A DNA stretch of 42,115 nt from Bacteroidales bacterium (GCA_035353855.1 DAOQAK010000036.1:1-42115); one strand, 5' to 3'. Positions 1 through 7,904 are shown, numbered from the stretch's first letter. Made by a program: numbers and translations. Notes: generated from the letters alone by a model not told the origin.

Positions 1-112
1 TGTTGAAACCGAAAAATGAAATATTTGGAACATTGATATAATCAGCAGACCCTAAATAAAGAGCATTTATGCCCGAATAAAAGAAGGTATTTATACCTGT
101 TATTGCTAAATC
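1..112 (-). pseudogene. Possible gene fragment running off the left edge
   Basis: On the minus strand one frame stays open from about position 118 to the left edge, after an in-frame TAA at 121-119. It reads like protein, for example INALYLGSADYINVPN, which loosely resembles the start of LamG-type or beta-sandwich domains. There is no ATG, GTG or TTG after the stop, so as it stands it cannot be a complete 5' end. The frame ends where the 106-bp repeat begins at 123, which would fit a gene broken by insertion of that element. With under 40 codons visible, chance is a real alternative. Confidence 0.2.
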
Positions 113-122
113 GTTTTTTTAT

Positions 123-228
123 GTTATACTCGTTCTTATCAGGTTTGCAAAGGCAAAACTGTTTAGAACGAGTTATACCGTACAGAAAACAAAAAATATT
201 TTTGCAAAACTCTTTTCTGTCGGTATAA
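123..228 (+). repeat. 106-bp two-hairpin dispersed repeat, copy 1
   Basis: This matches 39319-39424 in the same orientation with only three substitutions over 106 bp. Its ends are TTATAC and GTATAA. It holds two inverted repeats: ACTCGTTCT/AGAACGAGT, and a longer one in which TTATACCG(T)ACAGAAAA at about 173-189 pairs with TTTTCTGTCGGTATAA at 213-228, with one bulged T. The second loop carries TATTTTTG (197-204), a perfect Bacteroidota -7 box pointing at the universal stress gene at 313. It may be a MITE or REP-like element that brings a promoter. No transposase is nearby and no flanking duplication is evident. Confidence 0.85.
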
Positions 229-312
229 TTAATGATTCGTAGAAAAATTTTACCGTTTTACAATAAATTTTAAAGAAATTGTATAATTTCGTAAAGAATT
301 TAATTTTATAAT

Positions 313-1161
313 ATGGATAAGAAGAAAATTGTTTTAGTGCCCACTGATTTTTCAGAGGTAGCAGATTATGCTATTGAACATGCTGCAGGAATATGTAAAA
401 TGCAGAGTTATAAATTAACATTACTGCATATAATAAATAAAGAAACAAAATCATATCTGAAAAAAGAAAAGCTTACCGGGAGCACGATACATGATAAACT
501 GGATAAAAAGACAAAAGAGATTTCATCACAATACGGAATTGAATGCGACTATATTGCTCGTGAAGGAAGTATTTTTTCAACTATTGCTGAGGTAACAAAA
601 GAAATCGGAGTAAACCTTATGACCATGGGAACACATGGTAAAATCGGTGTTCAGCATATCGTGGGGAGTTATGCTTTAAAAGTTATCGAAAAATCTCCTG
701 TTCCAATCATCGTTGTTCAGAAGAGAGGTTTCCGTAACGGATATCAAAATATTATTCTTCCTATTGATGATACTATTGAATCGAAACAAAAGGTTAAATG
801 GGCTATCCATATTGCACGGAAATTCCAGTCAACAGTTCATATTTTTGCAATGTATTCTTCGGAATCATACAGAATGGGTAAGATAAAGGCAAATGTAAAA
901 CAGATTAAAAAGTTTTTTGATCAGAATGCTATATCTTATACCGAAAAAATTGCAGATAAAGGTTCTTCTTTTCCAAAACAGACTTTATCCTATGCAAAGG
1001 AAATTGATGCCGACCTTATTCTTATTATGACAAATCCTGATACCCTGTTACCAAGTTTTATTGTGGGGCAATGGGAAGAACAAATACTTTTCAACGATTC
1101 ACTTATTCCTGTAATGTGTATCAACCCTGTTGATTTAAGTATTGTAGTTGGAGGTATGTAA
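313..1161 (+). CDS. Universal stress protein with two USP domains
   Basis: A 282-residue cytoplasmic protein made of two USP (UspA-like) domains, roughly residues 3-136 and 144-273. Domain 1 starts with the usual strand and loop (IVLVPTDFSE) and has a nucleotide-binding signature, GTHG at 106-109 followed by GS at 118-119, then SPVPIIVV. Domain 2 (IILPIDDT onward) keeps the fold but lacks the glycine signature, so it is probably the non-binding half. Such tandem USPs act in stress or energy-limitation responses in this phylum; the precise role here is unknown. The 106-bp repeat ends 84 nt upstream and may supply the promoter. The gene converges on the next one, with one base between the stop codons. 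Confidence 0.9.
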   Translation: MDKKKIVLVPTDFSEVADYAIEHAAGICKMQSYKLTLLHIINKETKSYLKKEKLTGSTIHDKLDKKTKEISSQYGIECDYIAREGSIFSTIAEVTKEIGVNLMTMGTHGKIGVQHIVGSYALKVIEKSPVPIIVVQKRGFRNGYQNIILPIDDTIESKQKVKWAIHIARKFQSTVHIFAMYSSESYRMGKIKANVKQIKKFFDQNAISYTEKIADKGSSFPKQTLSYAKEIDADLILIMTNPDTLLPSFIVGQWEEQILFNDSLIPVMCINPVDLSIVVGGM

Positions 1162-1162
1162 A

Positions 1163-1594
1163 TCAGGCTTGCTTTCCGTTTTTATCGAAAGTGATCTCGA
1201 TTTGTTTTCCTTTATATTTAAACTGAACTATATATAACGGTTCATCGCTAGATTGCTCAACAAGAGCCGCTGTCTTTATTTTAGCTGAAGAGAATAGATT
1301 GTGAACACCTGTAACTACTTCTGCAGGTAAATCTGATACTTTCATTTCTATCAATGTTTCTATAAGGTTACCATTAGCTTCATACGTTGCATAGAAAACT
1401 TTATTGCCAGATGAAACTTCCGCTTCATACAAAACATCTATTTTTCTCCAAACTACTTTTTCTACGGAAGTAAATTTAGTGTTGAAGTTTTTTATTATTT
1501 CTTTTGGAATAAGAGTAGTCTCAATTTTTTTCTGAGCATTTGAAAATGAATAAGTGAATAATAAAATAAAAATAGCGATTAAAATTTTTTTCAT
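1163..1594 (-). CDS. PepSY-like secreted protein
   Basis: A 143-residue protein with a clear signal peptide (1-20, cleavage probably after SNA before Q21), so it is exported. The mature part alternates strands and short helices (VEKVVWRKIDVLYEAEV, then FYATYEANGNLIET, then PLYIVQFKYKGKQIEITFD). This resembles the two half-repeats of the PepSY-like (beta-lactamase-inhibitor-like) family common in Bacteroidota. Members are small periplasmic or surface proteins of unsettled function. The assignment rests on pattern and length. It converges on the universal stress gene. Confidence 0.7.
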   Translation of the reverse strand: MKKILIAIFILLFTYSFSNAQKKIETTLIPKEIIKNFNTKFTSVEKVVWRKIDVLYEAEVSSGNKVFYATYEANGNLIETLIEMKVSDLPAEVVTGVHNLFSSAKIKTAALVEQSSDEPLYIVQFKYKGKQIEITFDKNGKQA

Positions 1595-1711
1595 AGATGT
1601 AATGGTTTATAAAACAAAAATATAATAAATATTTTTTATATCAAAACTCAGGGTGATACTGTTATTTACTGAAATATTGTTTCGGGTTTATTATTTCGAT
1701 TAATAATAAAA

Positions 1712-1743
1712 AAAAAGAGATTTGCTTAAACAAATCTCTTTTT
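1712..1743 (-). terminator. Intrinsic terminator of arcB
   Basis: The arms AAAAAGAGATTTG (1712-1724) and CAAATCTCTTTTT (1731-1743) pair perfectly around a 6-nt loop. On the minus strand the stem is followed by a T-rich run, placed 70 nt past the arcB stop. The A/T flanks on both sides could let it act in either direction. Confidence 0.8.
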
Positions 1744-1813
1744 AAAAATATATTTATACTGAGCGTTCGATATTGCTTTTTTACATACTCGAATAGCCGA
1801 AGTATAAAATTAT

Positions 1814-2815
1814 TTAGCTTCCTAATGTTGCAACCATAACTGCTTTTATAGTATGCAGACGGTTTTCAGCTTCGTCAAATACTACAGACATTGGTGATTC
1901 GAATACATCTTCTGTAACTTCCATACCGTCGAGTTTGTATTTCTGGAAAATCTCTTCGCCAACTGTAGTTTGCCTGTTATGGAATGCCGGCAAGCAGTGC
2001 AGGAATTTTACTTTTGGATTTCCTGTTTTCTTAACCATTTCTGAATTCACCTGGTAAGGTTTCAGAAGTTTAATACGTTTTTCCCATAATTCAGCAGGTT
2101 CTCCCATTGATACCCATACATCGGTATAAATGAAATCAACGCCTTTTACTCCTTCGTCAACATTTTCTGTTAATGTTATTTTTGCTCCGGTTGATTTTGC
2201 GATTTCTTTACATTGTTTTACAAGAGCTTCATCTGGCCAGCATTCTTTTGGTGCAGTTGCCCTGAAATCCATTCCCATTTTTGCAGCTCCAACCATTAAT
2301 GAATTACCAACGTTGTTATGAGCATCACCGGCAAAAGTGAAAGCTATCTGGTTTAATGGTTTGTCGCAATGTTCCATCATAGTGAGGAAGTCTGCAAGAA
2401 TTTGTGTAGGGTGAAATTCAGTTGTTAACCCATTCCATACCGGAACACCTGCATACTGTGCTAATTCTTCTACAATCTTCTGACCGTATCCTCTGTATTC
2501 AATACCGTCGTACATTCTGCCCAGAACGCGTGCAGTATCTTTCATCGATTCTTTTTTTCCTATTTGTGAACCGGATGGACCAATATATGAAACATGAGCA
2601 CCCTGATCTAATGCGGCAACTTCAAATGCACAACGTGTGCGTGTTGAATCTTTTTCAAATATAAGGGCAATGTTTTTGCCTTTCAGCCTTTGCTGTTCTG
2701 TTCCGGCATATTTTGCCTTTTTTAAATCCCTTGATAATTCAAGAAAGAATTTTATTTCTTCAGGTGTAAAGTCAAGTAATTTGACAAAACTTCTGTTCTT
2801 TAAATTAAAAGCCAT
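1814..2815 (-). CDS. arcB: Ornithine carbamoyltransferase, catabolic type likely
   Basis: 333 residues, the normal length. It interconverts ornithine plus carbamoyl phosphate and citrulline plus phosphate. Seen: the carbamoyl-phosphate loop STRTR (56-60), HPTQ (135-138), the ornithine-binding SMG motif (236-238) that separates it from aspartate and N-acetylornithine enzymes, and the catalytic HCLP (273-276). The stretch VPVWNGLT..FHPTQILADFLTM resembles catabolic ArcB enzymes. Carbamate kinase lies 2.5 kb upstream on the same strand, so citrulline breakdown yielding ATP is the likely role; an anabolic ArgF role cannot be excluded. No arginine deiminase gene is present. The gene has its own promoter box and GGAGG four nt before the ATG, an unusually strong ribosome site for this phylum. 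Confidence 0.93.
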   Translation of the reverse strand: MAFNLKNRSFVKLLDFTPEEIKFFLELSRDLKKAKYAGTEQQRLKGKNIALIFEKDSTRTRCAFEVAALDQGAHVSYIGPSGSQIGKKESMKDTARVLGRMYDGIEYRGYGQKIVEELAQYAGVPVWNGLTTEFHPTQILADFLTMMEHCDKPLNQIAFTFAGDAHNNVGNSLMVGAAKMGMDFRATAPKECWPDEALVKQCKEIAKSTGAKITLTENVDEGVKGVDFIYTDVWVSMGEPAELWEKRIKLLKPYQVNSEMVKKTGNPKVKFLHCLPAFHNRQTTVGEEIFQKYKLDGMEVTEDVFESPMSVVFDEAENRLHTIKAVMVATLGS

Positions 2816-2819
2816 AAAA

Positions 2820-2873
2820 CCTCCATTATCATTTTAAAAGTGAAATTAATATTTATAATTGTTGGCAAAATTA
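2820..2873 (-). promoter_or_regulatory. arcB -7 box and ribosome binding site
   Basis: Read on the minus strand, TAATTTTG (2873-2866) matches the Bacteroidota -7 consensus TAnnTTTG, and GGAGG (2824-2820) lies just before the ATG at 2815. I see no convincing -33 TTTG. Confidence 0.5.
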
Positions 2874-2890
2874 TAAATCTAAACGATATA

Positions 2891-2926
2891 AAAAAAAGAG
2901 GCGAAAAATTTTTCACCTCTTTTTTT
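2891..2926 (-). terminator. Intrinsic terminator of the double zinc-ribbon gene
   Basis: The arms at 2891-2906 and 2911-2926 form an A-GAGG/CCTC-T hairpin. The single mismatch on the plus strand becomes a G-U pair in minus-strand RNA. A U-tract follows in that direction. It lies 12 nt past the stop of the gene at 2938. Confidence 0.75.
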
Positions 2927-2937
2927 GAAGAAATGCA

Positions 2938-3885
2938 TTAATACTTAACGTCAACAGTCCTTATAGAATATTTTTTATTCCCATACCCTTTGATAATTCC
3001 GGAGTGACCTGATTGTGCTTCAGTAAAATTTTTATATTCATCACAAACCACATACGACGTAAAAAGTTTATAGTCTTTTGGATATTTGGTCATGATGGCT
3101 TTCTTAAAGTGATTTATAGCATTTTGCTTGTTGCTGTATTTTTCATTAGTTGAAATAATATTCGAAACTATTGCAGTCCATTTATTTCGACTAGTTGCAG
3201 CAAATGAGTGAACAACATAATATGTGGTTAGAGATGCTGCCTTTTCGTTTCCACTGGAACTTTGTTTCGCAGTGATTATTTTTGACATGAACGGTACATT
3301 AATAGTCCCGTTATATTGAAGGAATGCCATGATTCCGCCACCTAATACAATAAGGATTAATAAACCGATAAGTATCCAGCCTAAAGCGCCCATCCCTTTT
3401 TTATTTTGCATTTGAGGAGGAATAAATTGTTGCTGCTGTGGCTGGTAATATGCCTGCTGATTTAGCGGAGGTGTATTCTGCACTGGCGGAACAAATACAG
3501 GAGTAGGCGGAGTCTGAATATTTTTAGGAGGTGGGTTTAAATTGTTAGGTTCTGCTGAAAGGGATATTCCGCAATTATTGCAGAATATTTCATTGCCTTC
3601 TATCTTTGTTCCGCAATTCGGACAAAATGTAACTGAAGGTGGAGTAGGAGGAGTTACAGGTGTTTCAACTACAGGTGGAGTTGGAGGAGTAACAGGTGTT
3701 TCCGGTACTGGTGGAGGAACAATAACTGGTTCCTGTGGAATTGGAGGAGGTGTAACGGTTTGTTTTGGTTCCACGTAAGGATGAAGTTCTGCAAGCTTGT
3801 ATCCACAAACAGCACATATTACTTCATCACCATCGAGTTTCACACCGCATTGTGCGCAAAATAAAAGGTCGTGTTTTTTTATCAT
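2938..3885 (-). CDS. Double zinc-ribbon membrane protein
   Basis: 315 residues. Two CxxC...CxxC zinc ribbons (C10, C13, C24, C27 and C88, C91, C102, C105) are separated by a proline-rich linker with repeated VTPPTPP and VPPPVPE units (about 40-85). A Pro/Gln-rich stretch (about 110-160) leads to one membrane helix (about 168-189, rich in L/I/G). A C-terminal soluble domain of about 120 residues follows, which I do not recognise. The ribbons should face the cytoplasm, with the C-terminal domain on the other side. Function unknown. It sits between arcB and arcC with two other small membrane genes, but hairpins on both sides suggest it is transcribed alone. Confidence 0.75.
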   Translation of the reverse strand: MIKKHDLLFCAQCGVKLDGDEVICAVCGYKLAELHPYVEPKQTVTPPPIPQEPVIVPPPVPETPVTPPTPPVVETPVTPPTPPSVTFCPNCGTKIEGNEIFCNNCGISLSAEPNNLNPPPKNIQTPPTPVFVPPVQNTPPLNQQAYYQPQQQQFIPPQMQNKKGMGALGWILIGLLILIVLGGGIMAFLQYNGTINVPFMSKIITAKQSSSGNEKAASLTTYYVVHSFAATSRNKWTAIVSNIISTNEKYSNKQNAINHFKKAIMTKYPKDYKLFTSYVVCDEYKNFTEAQSGHSGIIKGYGNKKYSIRTVDVKY

Positions 3886-3931
3886 AACTTTTTTATTTGA
3901 GGGATAAATGTAGAAAAATTTTCTTTAATAA

Positions 3932-3956
3932 AAAAGCCAGTTAAATTCCGGCTTTT
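3932..3956 (-). terminator. Intrinsic terminator after the membrane protein at 3991
   Basis: AAAAGCC (3932-3938) pairs with GGCTTTT (3950-3956) around an 11-nt loop. On the minus strand the stem ends in a T-run. It lies 35 nt past the stop of the upstream gene. Confidence 0.7.
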
Positions 3957-3990
3957 GGAGATAATCCATTTCTAATTTTTAAATTATCTA

Positions 3991-4536
3991 TTAAACATTT
4001 TTAGGTTTTTCTAAAACTATATAATACCCATTTGTAGGAGTATATAAAAATACAGTAACCAAAAGTATTATTAGTCTTAGAAGTGCAAGAAATAAATTTC
4101 CACTACTAGCTTCTAAAATACCAGCAACTTTCCAACCTTCGCTATTTGCTTTTTGAATAGCATTATTTAATCTATTAACAGGGGAACTGGATAATGCTCC
4201 AATTATTCCACCTACTAATGTAACATTAATAACTTTATTTTCCATATTTTCTGATTTTTTAATGTTAATAAATTTATTCGTCTGAATATCAATTTCATTT
4301 ACATTTATAGGTTCGTCTTTAGTAATTAAAGATTTTATTCCAATTATTACAATGATGCATGCAATGATGTAAAAAATGTAATATTGTTTAAGGTTCCATA
4401 AAAATGTCAAAAAACCTAAACTATGACTAAGTGAATAAATGAGACGACCTATCAGGCCTAAAAGAAATTGTAAAATAAAAATGGAAAGAATTCCTCCAAT
4501 TATTATAATTATACCTTTTGTCTGATTTTTACTCAT
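3991..4536 (-). CDS. Hypothetical membrane protein
   Basis: A 181-residue protein that I do not recognise. Hydrophobic segments are visible near residues 9-30, 55-70 and 145-165, so it is probably an inner-membrane protein. Between them is a polar segment with a Gly-rich start (NVTLVGGIIGALSSSP) and a compact motif, NAIQKANSEGWKV, followed by a C-terminal GYYIVLEKP. The motif resembles the short alpha/beta unit of small domains linked to membrane helices, but I cannot name a family. It lies among zinc-ribbon genes, is followed by its own terminator, and has no obvious ribosome site. Confidence 0.6.
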   Translation of the reverse strand: MSKNQTKGIIIIIGGILSIFILQFLLGLIGRLIYSLSHSLGFLTFLWNLKQYYIFYIIACIIVIIGIKSLITKDEPINVNEIDIQTNKFINIKKSENMENKVINVTLVGGIIGALSSSPVNRLNNAIQKANSEGWKVAGILEASSGNLFLALLRLIILLVTVFLYTPTNGYYIVLEKPKNV

Positions 4537-4698
4537 TCTGTATTTTTTTATTTCCTACTCATTTGGCTTTTCGGTTTAGCCCCGTTTTTATATGGGTTCT
4601 GGTCTCCATTATTTTTTCATACTTTCGTTTAGGTGGTTAGCCTTTATAAAACCTTAATAAAAAGTTAAATGAATTGTTTATTATAAAAGTATTCTGAA

Positions 4699-5211
4699 TT
4701 AATTTATTCCCGAAAATAATTTTTGTGATAAGTAGCCAATCAAAGGTATAGGTTTCATCTCCCCGTTAATTGCATATATAAGACCCATAATCCATAAAAC
4801 AAAAAGTCCGATGCCGCAAATACCTATAAGTATTGAAATAACCCATCCTATAAAAGGAATAAAAACGAAAATGCTTTGTACGATGGCTAGTATTATTCCT
4901 GTTAAATAAAGTCCTAATGTTTGGCGAATATGATAAATGCCAAGTTTAGTTTTATTACTGCTGTGCATAATAATAGCTATTATCCATCCGACAAATGTTA
5001 TATAACTTAAAATTGCAACAGTCTTATCTTCATTACTACTATAATTAAAATTCGGGTTTTGTTGTTGTTGCTGCTGCTGATATTGCTGTTGTTGCTGGTA
5101 TTGTGGTTGCTGTGGCTGAGGGTTGACACTTGGTTCAGACATGTTATAACCACATACATGACAAAACTTTGCACCTTCTTTTAAGGTTGCACCGCATTTC
5201 GGACAAAACAT
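4699..5211 (-). CDS. Zinc ribbon plus DUF4870-type membrane protein
   Basis: 170 residues. One N-terminal zinc ribbon (C3, C6, C17, C20) is joined by a Gln-rich linker (about 33-51, mostly Q with a few Y and P) to three or four membrane helices (about 63-82, 100-120, 121-147). The membrane part, with its KTVAILSYITFVGWIIAI start and HIRQTLGLYL motif, matches the DUF4870/Tic20-like pattern. These proteins are inner-membrane, of unknown function. The poly-Q codons are a mix of CAG and CAA, seen as CTG/TTG on the plus strand. A promoter box lies 46 nt before the start. Confidence 0.75.
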   Translation of the reverse strand: MFCPKCGATLKEGAKFCHVCGYNMSEPSVNPQPQQPQYQQQQQYQQQQQQQNPNFNYSSNEDKTVAILSYITFVGWIIAIIMHSSNKTKLGIYHIRQTLGLYLTGIILAIVQSIFVFIPFIGWVISILIGICGIGLFVLWIMGLIYAINGEMKPIPLIGYLSQKLFSGIN

Positions 5212-5256
5212 AGTTTTAATATTTAGTTAAACAATAATTTATTTTCTGATTTGTAT

Positions 5257-5264
5257 CAAAGATA
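5257..5264 (-). promoter_or_regulatory. -7 box for the DUF4870 gene
   Basis: TATCTTTG on the minus strand matches TAnnTTTG. It lies between the arcC terminator and the start codon at 5211, so this gene is probably transcribed separately from arcC. Confidence 0.45.
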
Positions 5265-5282
5265 AAAGATTAATTCCGAAAA

Positions 5283-5318
5283 AAAAAATGCTTCACAGAA
5301 TTTGGTGAAGCATTTTTT
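5283..5318 (-). terminator. Intrinsic terminator of arcC
   Basis: AAAAAATGCTTCAC (5283-5296) pairs perfectly with GTGAAGCATTTTTT (5305-5318), with an 8-nt loop. The 14-bp stem is followed by a T-run on the minus strand and lies 45 nt past the arcC stop. Confidence 0.85.
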
Positions 5319-5363
5319 ATGAAACCTTGCTTTAATAATAAAAGCAGGATTATTAAGAATGTT

Positions 5364-6308
5364 TTAATTCAATACTATTTTAGTTCCGCAATTTGGATTT
5401 CCAAGTTGTTTGGCTTCAGTAATGATAGTCATTTTACCACCATTTTCCACAAACTGTATAGCAGCGCGAACCTTAGGAGCCATGCTGCCTTCGGCAAATT
5501 GTTTTTCTTCCAGGTATTTTTTTGCTTCAGCAACAGTTAACGTATCGAGTTCTTTCTGACCGGGTTTATTGAAATTGATGCAAACTTTAGGAACATCAGT
5601 AAGGATGAATAATTCATCAGCTCCGATTTCTGCTGCCAATAATGCTGATGCAAGGTCTTTGTCAATTACTGCATCAATACCTTCAAGGAAATTGGGTTCT
5701 TTATAGAATACAGGAATACCGCCGCCGCCAACAGCAACAATAACCTGCCCATCGTGAGCCAAACGGGAAATGGATTTTTTATTTCCGATAACAATAGGTT
5801 TTGGTGATGCTACAACTTTGCGCCATCCACGACCTTTAGGATCTTCGGAAAAAATAGAACCTGTTTCTTCTGCGATTTTTTCGGATTCTTCTTTTGAATA
5901 ATATGGACCAATCGGCTTTGTAGGGTTCTGGAATGCGGGGTCGCTTTTGTCAACAAGAACTTGAGTTACAATAGTAATAACATCCTTGTCCATTTTATTT
6001 TTTTCAAGTATGTTTCGTAATTGTTGTTCGATCATATAACCGATGAATCCCTGGCTGTATGCACCGCATATATCCAGCGGCATTTCGGGTAATCCGAACA
6101 TTTTAGCTCCGGCCTGGTTCTGTAATAAAATATTGCCAACTTGTGGTCCGTTGCCATGAGTTATAACAAGGTTATAGTCCTTTTTAATAAGTTCCATAAC
6201 ACTCAAGCAGGTATCATATACATTTTTTTCCTGCTCACTTATTGTGCCTTTCTGGTCACCTCTAAGTAAAGCATTGCCGCCAAATGCTACTACTGCTAGT
6301 TTTTTCAT
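5364..6308 (-). CDS. arcC: Carbamate kinase
   Basis: 314 residues from the chosen start. It makes ATP and carbamate (then CO2 and ammonia) from carbamoyl phosphate, the energy-yielding last step of the arginine/citrulline pathway. Family motifs are all present: AFGGNALL near the start, THGNGPQVGN, PLDICGAYSQGFIGY, AVGGGGIPV, and IDKDLASALLA..GAD, which belongs to the nucleotide-binding half. An upstream ATG at 6335 is open in frame, but it lies at or before the expected transcription start for the TAGCTTTG box, and MKKLAVVAFGG is the usual family start, so 6308 is preferred. Its partner arcB is 2.5 kb downstream on the same strand; no deiminase or antiporter gene is seen. Confidence 0.95.
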   Translation of the reverse strand: MKKLAVVAFGGNALLRGDQKGTISEQEKNVYDTCLSVMELIKKDYNLVITHGNGPQVGNILLQNQAGAKMFGLPEMPLDICGAYSQGFIGYMIEQQLRNILEKNKMDKDVITIVTQVLVDKSDPAFQNPTKPIGPYYSKEESEKIAEETGSIFSEDPKGRGWRKVVASPKPIVIGNKKSISRLAHDGQVIVAVGGGGIPVFYKEPNFLEGIDAVIDKDLASALLAAEIGADELFILTDVPKVCINFNKPGQKELDTLTVAEAKKYLEEKQFAEGSMAPKVRAAIQFVENGGKMTIITEAKQLGNPNCGTKIVLN

Positions 6309-6332
6309 ACGCTTATTTTTTAAATGAGCCGA

Positions 6333-6362
6333 CAAAGCTATAAAATTTTATTTAATTACCAA
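6333..6362 (-). promoter_or_regulatory. arcC promoter
   Basis: On the minus strand TTG (6362-6360), 19 nt, then TAGCTTTG (6340-6333) fit the Bacteroidota -33/-7 arrangement well. The expected start of transcription near 6326 supports translation from 6308. Confidence 0.55.
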
Positions 6363-6425
6363 TAATTAAAAACGTTACTAAAAAAATAGCAATATATTTT
6401 AAAGAGTATGTTTGTTCTATTTTAC

Positions 6426-6433
6426 TAATTTTG
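6426..6433 (+). promoter_or_regulatory. mtaB -7 box
   Basis: TAATTTTG matches TAnnTTTG. It covers the TTG at 6431 that opens the longest reading frame, so that TTG is unlikely to be a start codon. The next ATG is at 6440, which would leave an almost leaderless message. Confidence 0.4.
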
Positions 6434-6439
6434 CCACCT

Positions 6440-7726
6440 ATGGCAGAAAGAAAGAAAATAGCATTTTATACGTTAGGGTGTAAACTGAATTTTTCAGAAA
6501 CTTCGCAGCTTTCACGTTCGTTTCCTTCTGAAAAATTTCAGATTGTAGATTTTAAGGATGAAGCCGATATTTATGTTATCAACACTTGTGTAGTTACCGA
6601 AAAAGCTGAAAAAAAATCGAGAGCTGCGATTAACCAGGCGAAGAAGAGAAACCCTGATGCAATTATTGCATCTGTGGGTTGCTATTCTGAACTCCGTCCT
6701 GAAGAGTTGGTTGCAATAAATGAAAAAGGGATTGTGTTGGGAACGTATGAAAAATTCAATTTACTTGAGATAATTGATAAAGAAGAAAAAAATATTTCAT
6801 CAAAAGAAGAACTGGTAAAAAGGTTTATCCCGTCATATTCTACAGGCGACCGTACACGTTCATTTTTTAAAATACAGGATGGTTGTGATTATTTCTGCTC
6901 ATACTGTACTGTGCCATATGCCCGTGGTCGTAGCCGTAGCGCTACTATTGCCGAAGTAGTGAAAACTGCTGAAGAAATTGTTTCAACAGGAATTAAAGAG
7001 ATGATACTTACCGGAGTTAATGTTGGCGATTTCGGTAGAAAGAATAATGAAAGACTTATCGACCTTCTTAAAAAGCTTGATAATATTGATGGTGTAGAAC
7101 GTATCCGAATTTCGTCAATCGAACCTAATTTGCTTACAGATGAAATAATTGAATTTGTTGCAAGCTCAAAAAAGTTCTTACCGCATTTTCATATTCCGCT
7201 GCAATCGGGTTCTGATAAGGTTCTTAAAGAAATGTGCAGAAGATATGATACAAAACTTTTTAGAAACAGGATAGAAAAAATAAAATCATTAATTCCAGAT
7301 TGTTGCATTGCTATTGATTTAATCACAGGTTTTCCGGGCGAAACGGATAATGATTTTAATGATACATTTAATTTTATTTCATCGTGCGATATTTCATACA
7401 TGCATGTTTTTACTTATTCTGAAAGGGAAAATACACCGGCAGCAAAACGTACTGATGCTATTCAGAATTCCGTTAGAAACGAAAGAAGTAAAAAAATACT
7501 GGCATTATCGGAAAAGAAAAAAAATATTTTTCTAAAAAATAATATCGAAAAAATTAAAAATGTTCTTTTTGAATCCGACAATGATAATGGAATAATGTAT
7601 GGCTTTACTGAAAATTATATTAAAGTAAAAACGCCTTTTAATAAGGAATTGATAAACCAAATTAAAAAAGTAAAACTGCTTAAAATTGAAAAAGACGGTA
7701 TATTTGCAGGCGAGTTGATAAGTTGA
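6440..7726 (+). CDS. mtaB: tRNA t6A37 methylthiotransferase MtaB
   Basis: 428 residues. It is a radical SAM enzyme that adds a methylthio group to t6A37 of ANN-decoding tRNAs. The N-terminal methylthiotransferase domain has its three cluster cysteines (C14 in LGCKLNFSE, C50 in INTCVV, C81 in VGCYSE). The radical SAM CxxxCxxC is C149, C153, C156 (DGCDYFCSYC), followed by VPYARGRSRS, which is typical of MtaB. The end (VKTPFNKELINQIKKVKL..) fits a TRAM domain. LGCKLNFSE distinguishes it from MiaB and RimO. Start at the ATG, for the reason given for the promoter. The last codons and the stop already lie inside a period-8 repeat array. Confidence 0.93.
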   Translation: MAERKKIAFYTLGCKLNFSETSQLSRSFPSEKFQIVDFKDEADIYVINTCVVTEKAEKKSRAAINQAKKRNPDAIIASVGCYSELRPEELVAINEKGIVLGTYEKFNLLEIIDKEEKNISSKEELVKRFIPSYSTGDRTRSFFKIQDGCDYFCSYCTVPYARGRSRSATIAEVVKTAEEIVSTGIKEMILTGVNVGDFGRKNNERLIDLLKKLDNIDGVERIRISSIEPNLLTDEIIEFVASSKKFLPHFHIPLQSGSDKVLKEMCRRYDTKLFRNRIEKIKSLIPDCCIAIDLITGFPGETDNDFNDTFNFISSCDISYMHVFTYSERENTPAAKRTDAIQNSVRNERSKKILALSEKKKNIFLKNNIEKIKNVLFESDNDNGIMYGFTENYIKVKTPFNKELINQIKKVKLLKIEKDGIFAGELIS

Positions 7727-7902
7727 CAAGAAGATAAGTTAACAAGTTGACAAGAAGACAAGTTGATAAGTAGACAAGGGGAAGCAGTCGTCAGTTGGCA
7801 AAAAGATAAATAGTTAAACAATAAAACAATTAATCAATTTATCAGTTGAACAAAGAATAAATTTGTAAATCTAAAATCTAAAATCTCAAATCATAAATCA
7901 AA
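7714..7902 (+). repeat. Degenerate period-8 tandem repeat
   Basis: From 7714 to 7777 eight 8-bp units of the type GTTGAYAA run without a break: GTTGATAA, GTTGACAA, GAAGATAA, GTTAACAA, GTTGACAA, GAAGACAA, GTTGATAA, GTAGACAA. After 16 less regular bases the 8-bp period can be followed, more degenerate (GTTGGCAA, AAAGATAA, ATAGTTAA ...), to the AAATCTAAAATC run just before lgt. The mtaB stop codon (7724-7726) lies inside the second unit. No gene is seen here. Confidence 0.75.
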
Positions 7903-7904
7903 AA

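Noticed and set aside
1814..2815. Aspartate or N-succinyl/acetyl-ornithine carbamoyltransferase
   Set aside because: The SMG motif (236-238) with HCLP is specific for ornithine carbamoyltransferase.
2130..2837. Several plus-strand frames across arcB
   Set aside because: They are mirror frames of a strongly conserved enzyme gene.
6431..6439. TTG start for mtaB giving three more residues
   Set aside because: The TTG is part of a TAATTTTG promoter box and family members start at the MAERKKIAFYTLGC position.
7532..7821. Minus-strand frames over the mtaB end and the octamer array
   Set aside because: The predicted peptides are low-complexity translations of the repeat (repeated NLSSCQL).
7714..7902. 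CRISPR-like array
   Set aside because: Units are 8 bp with no unique spacers and no cas genes, so it is a simple tandem repeat.
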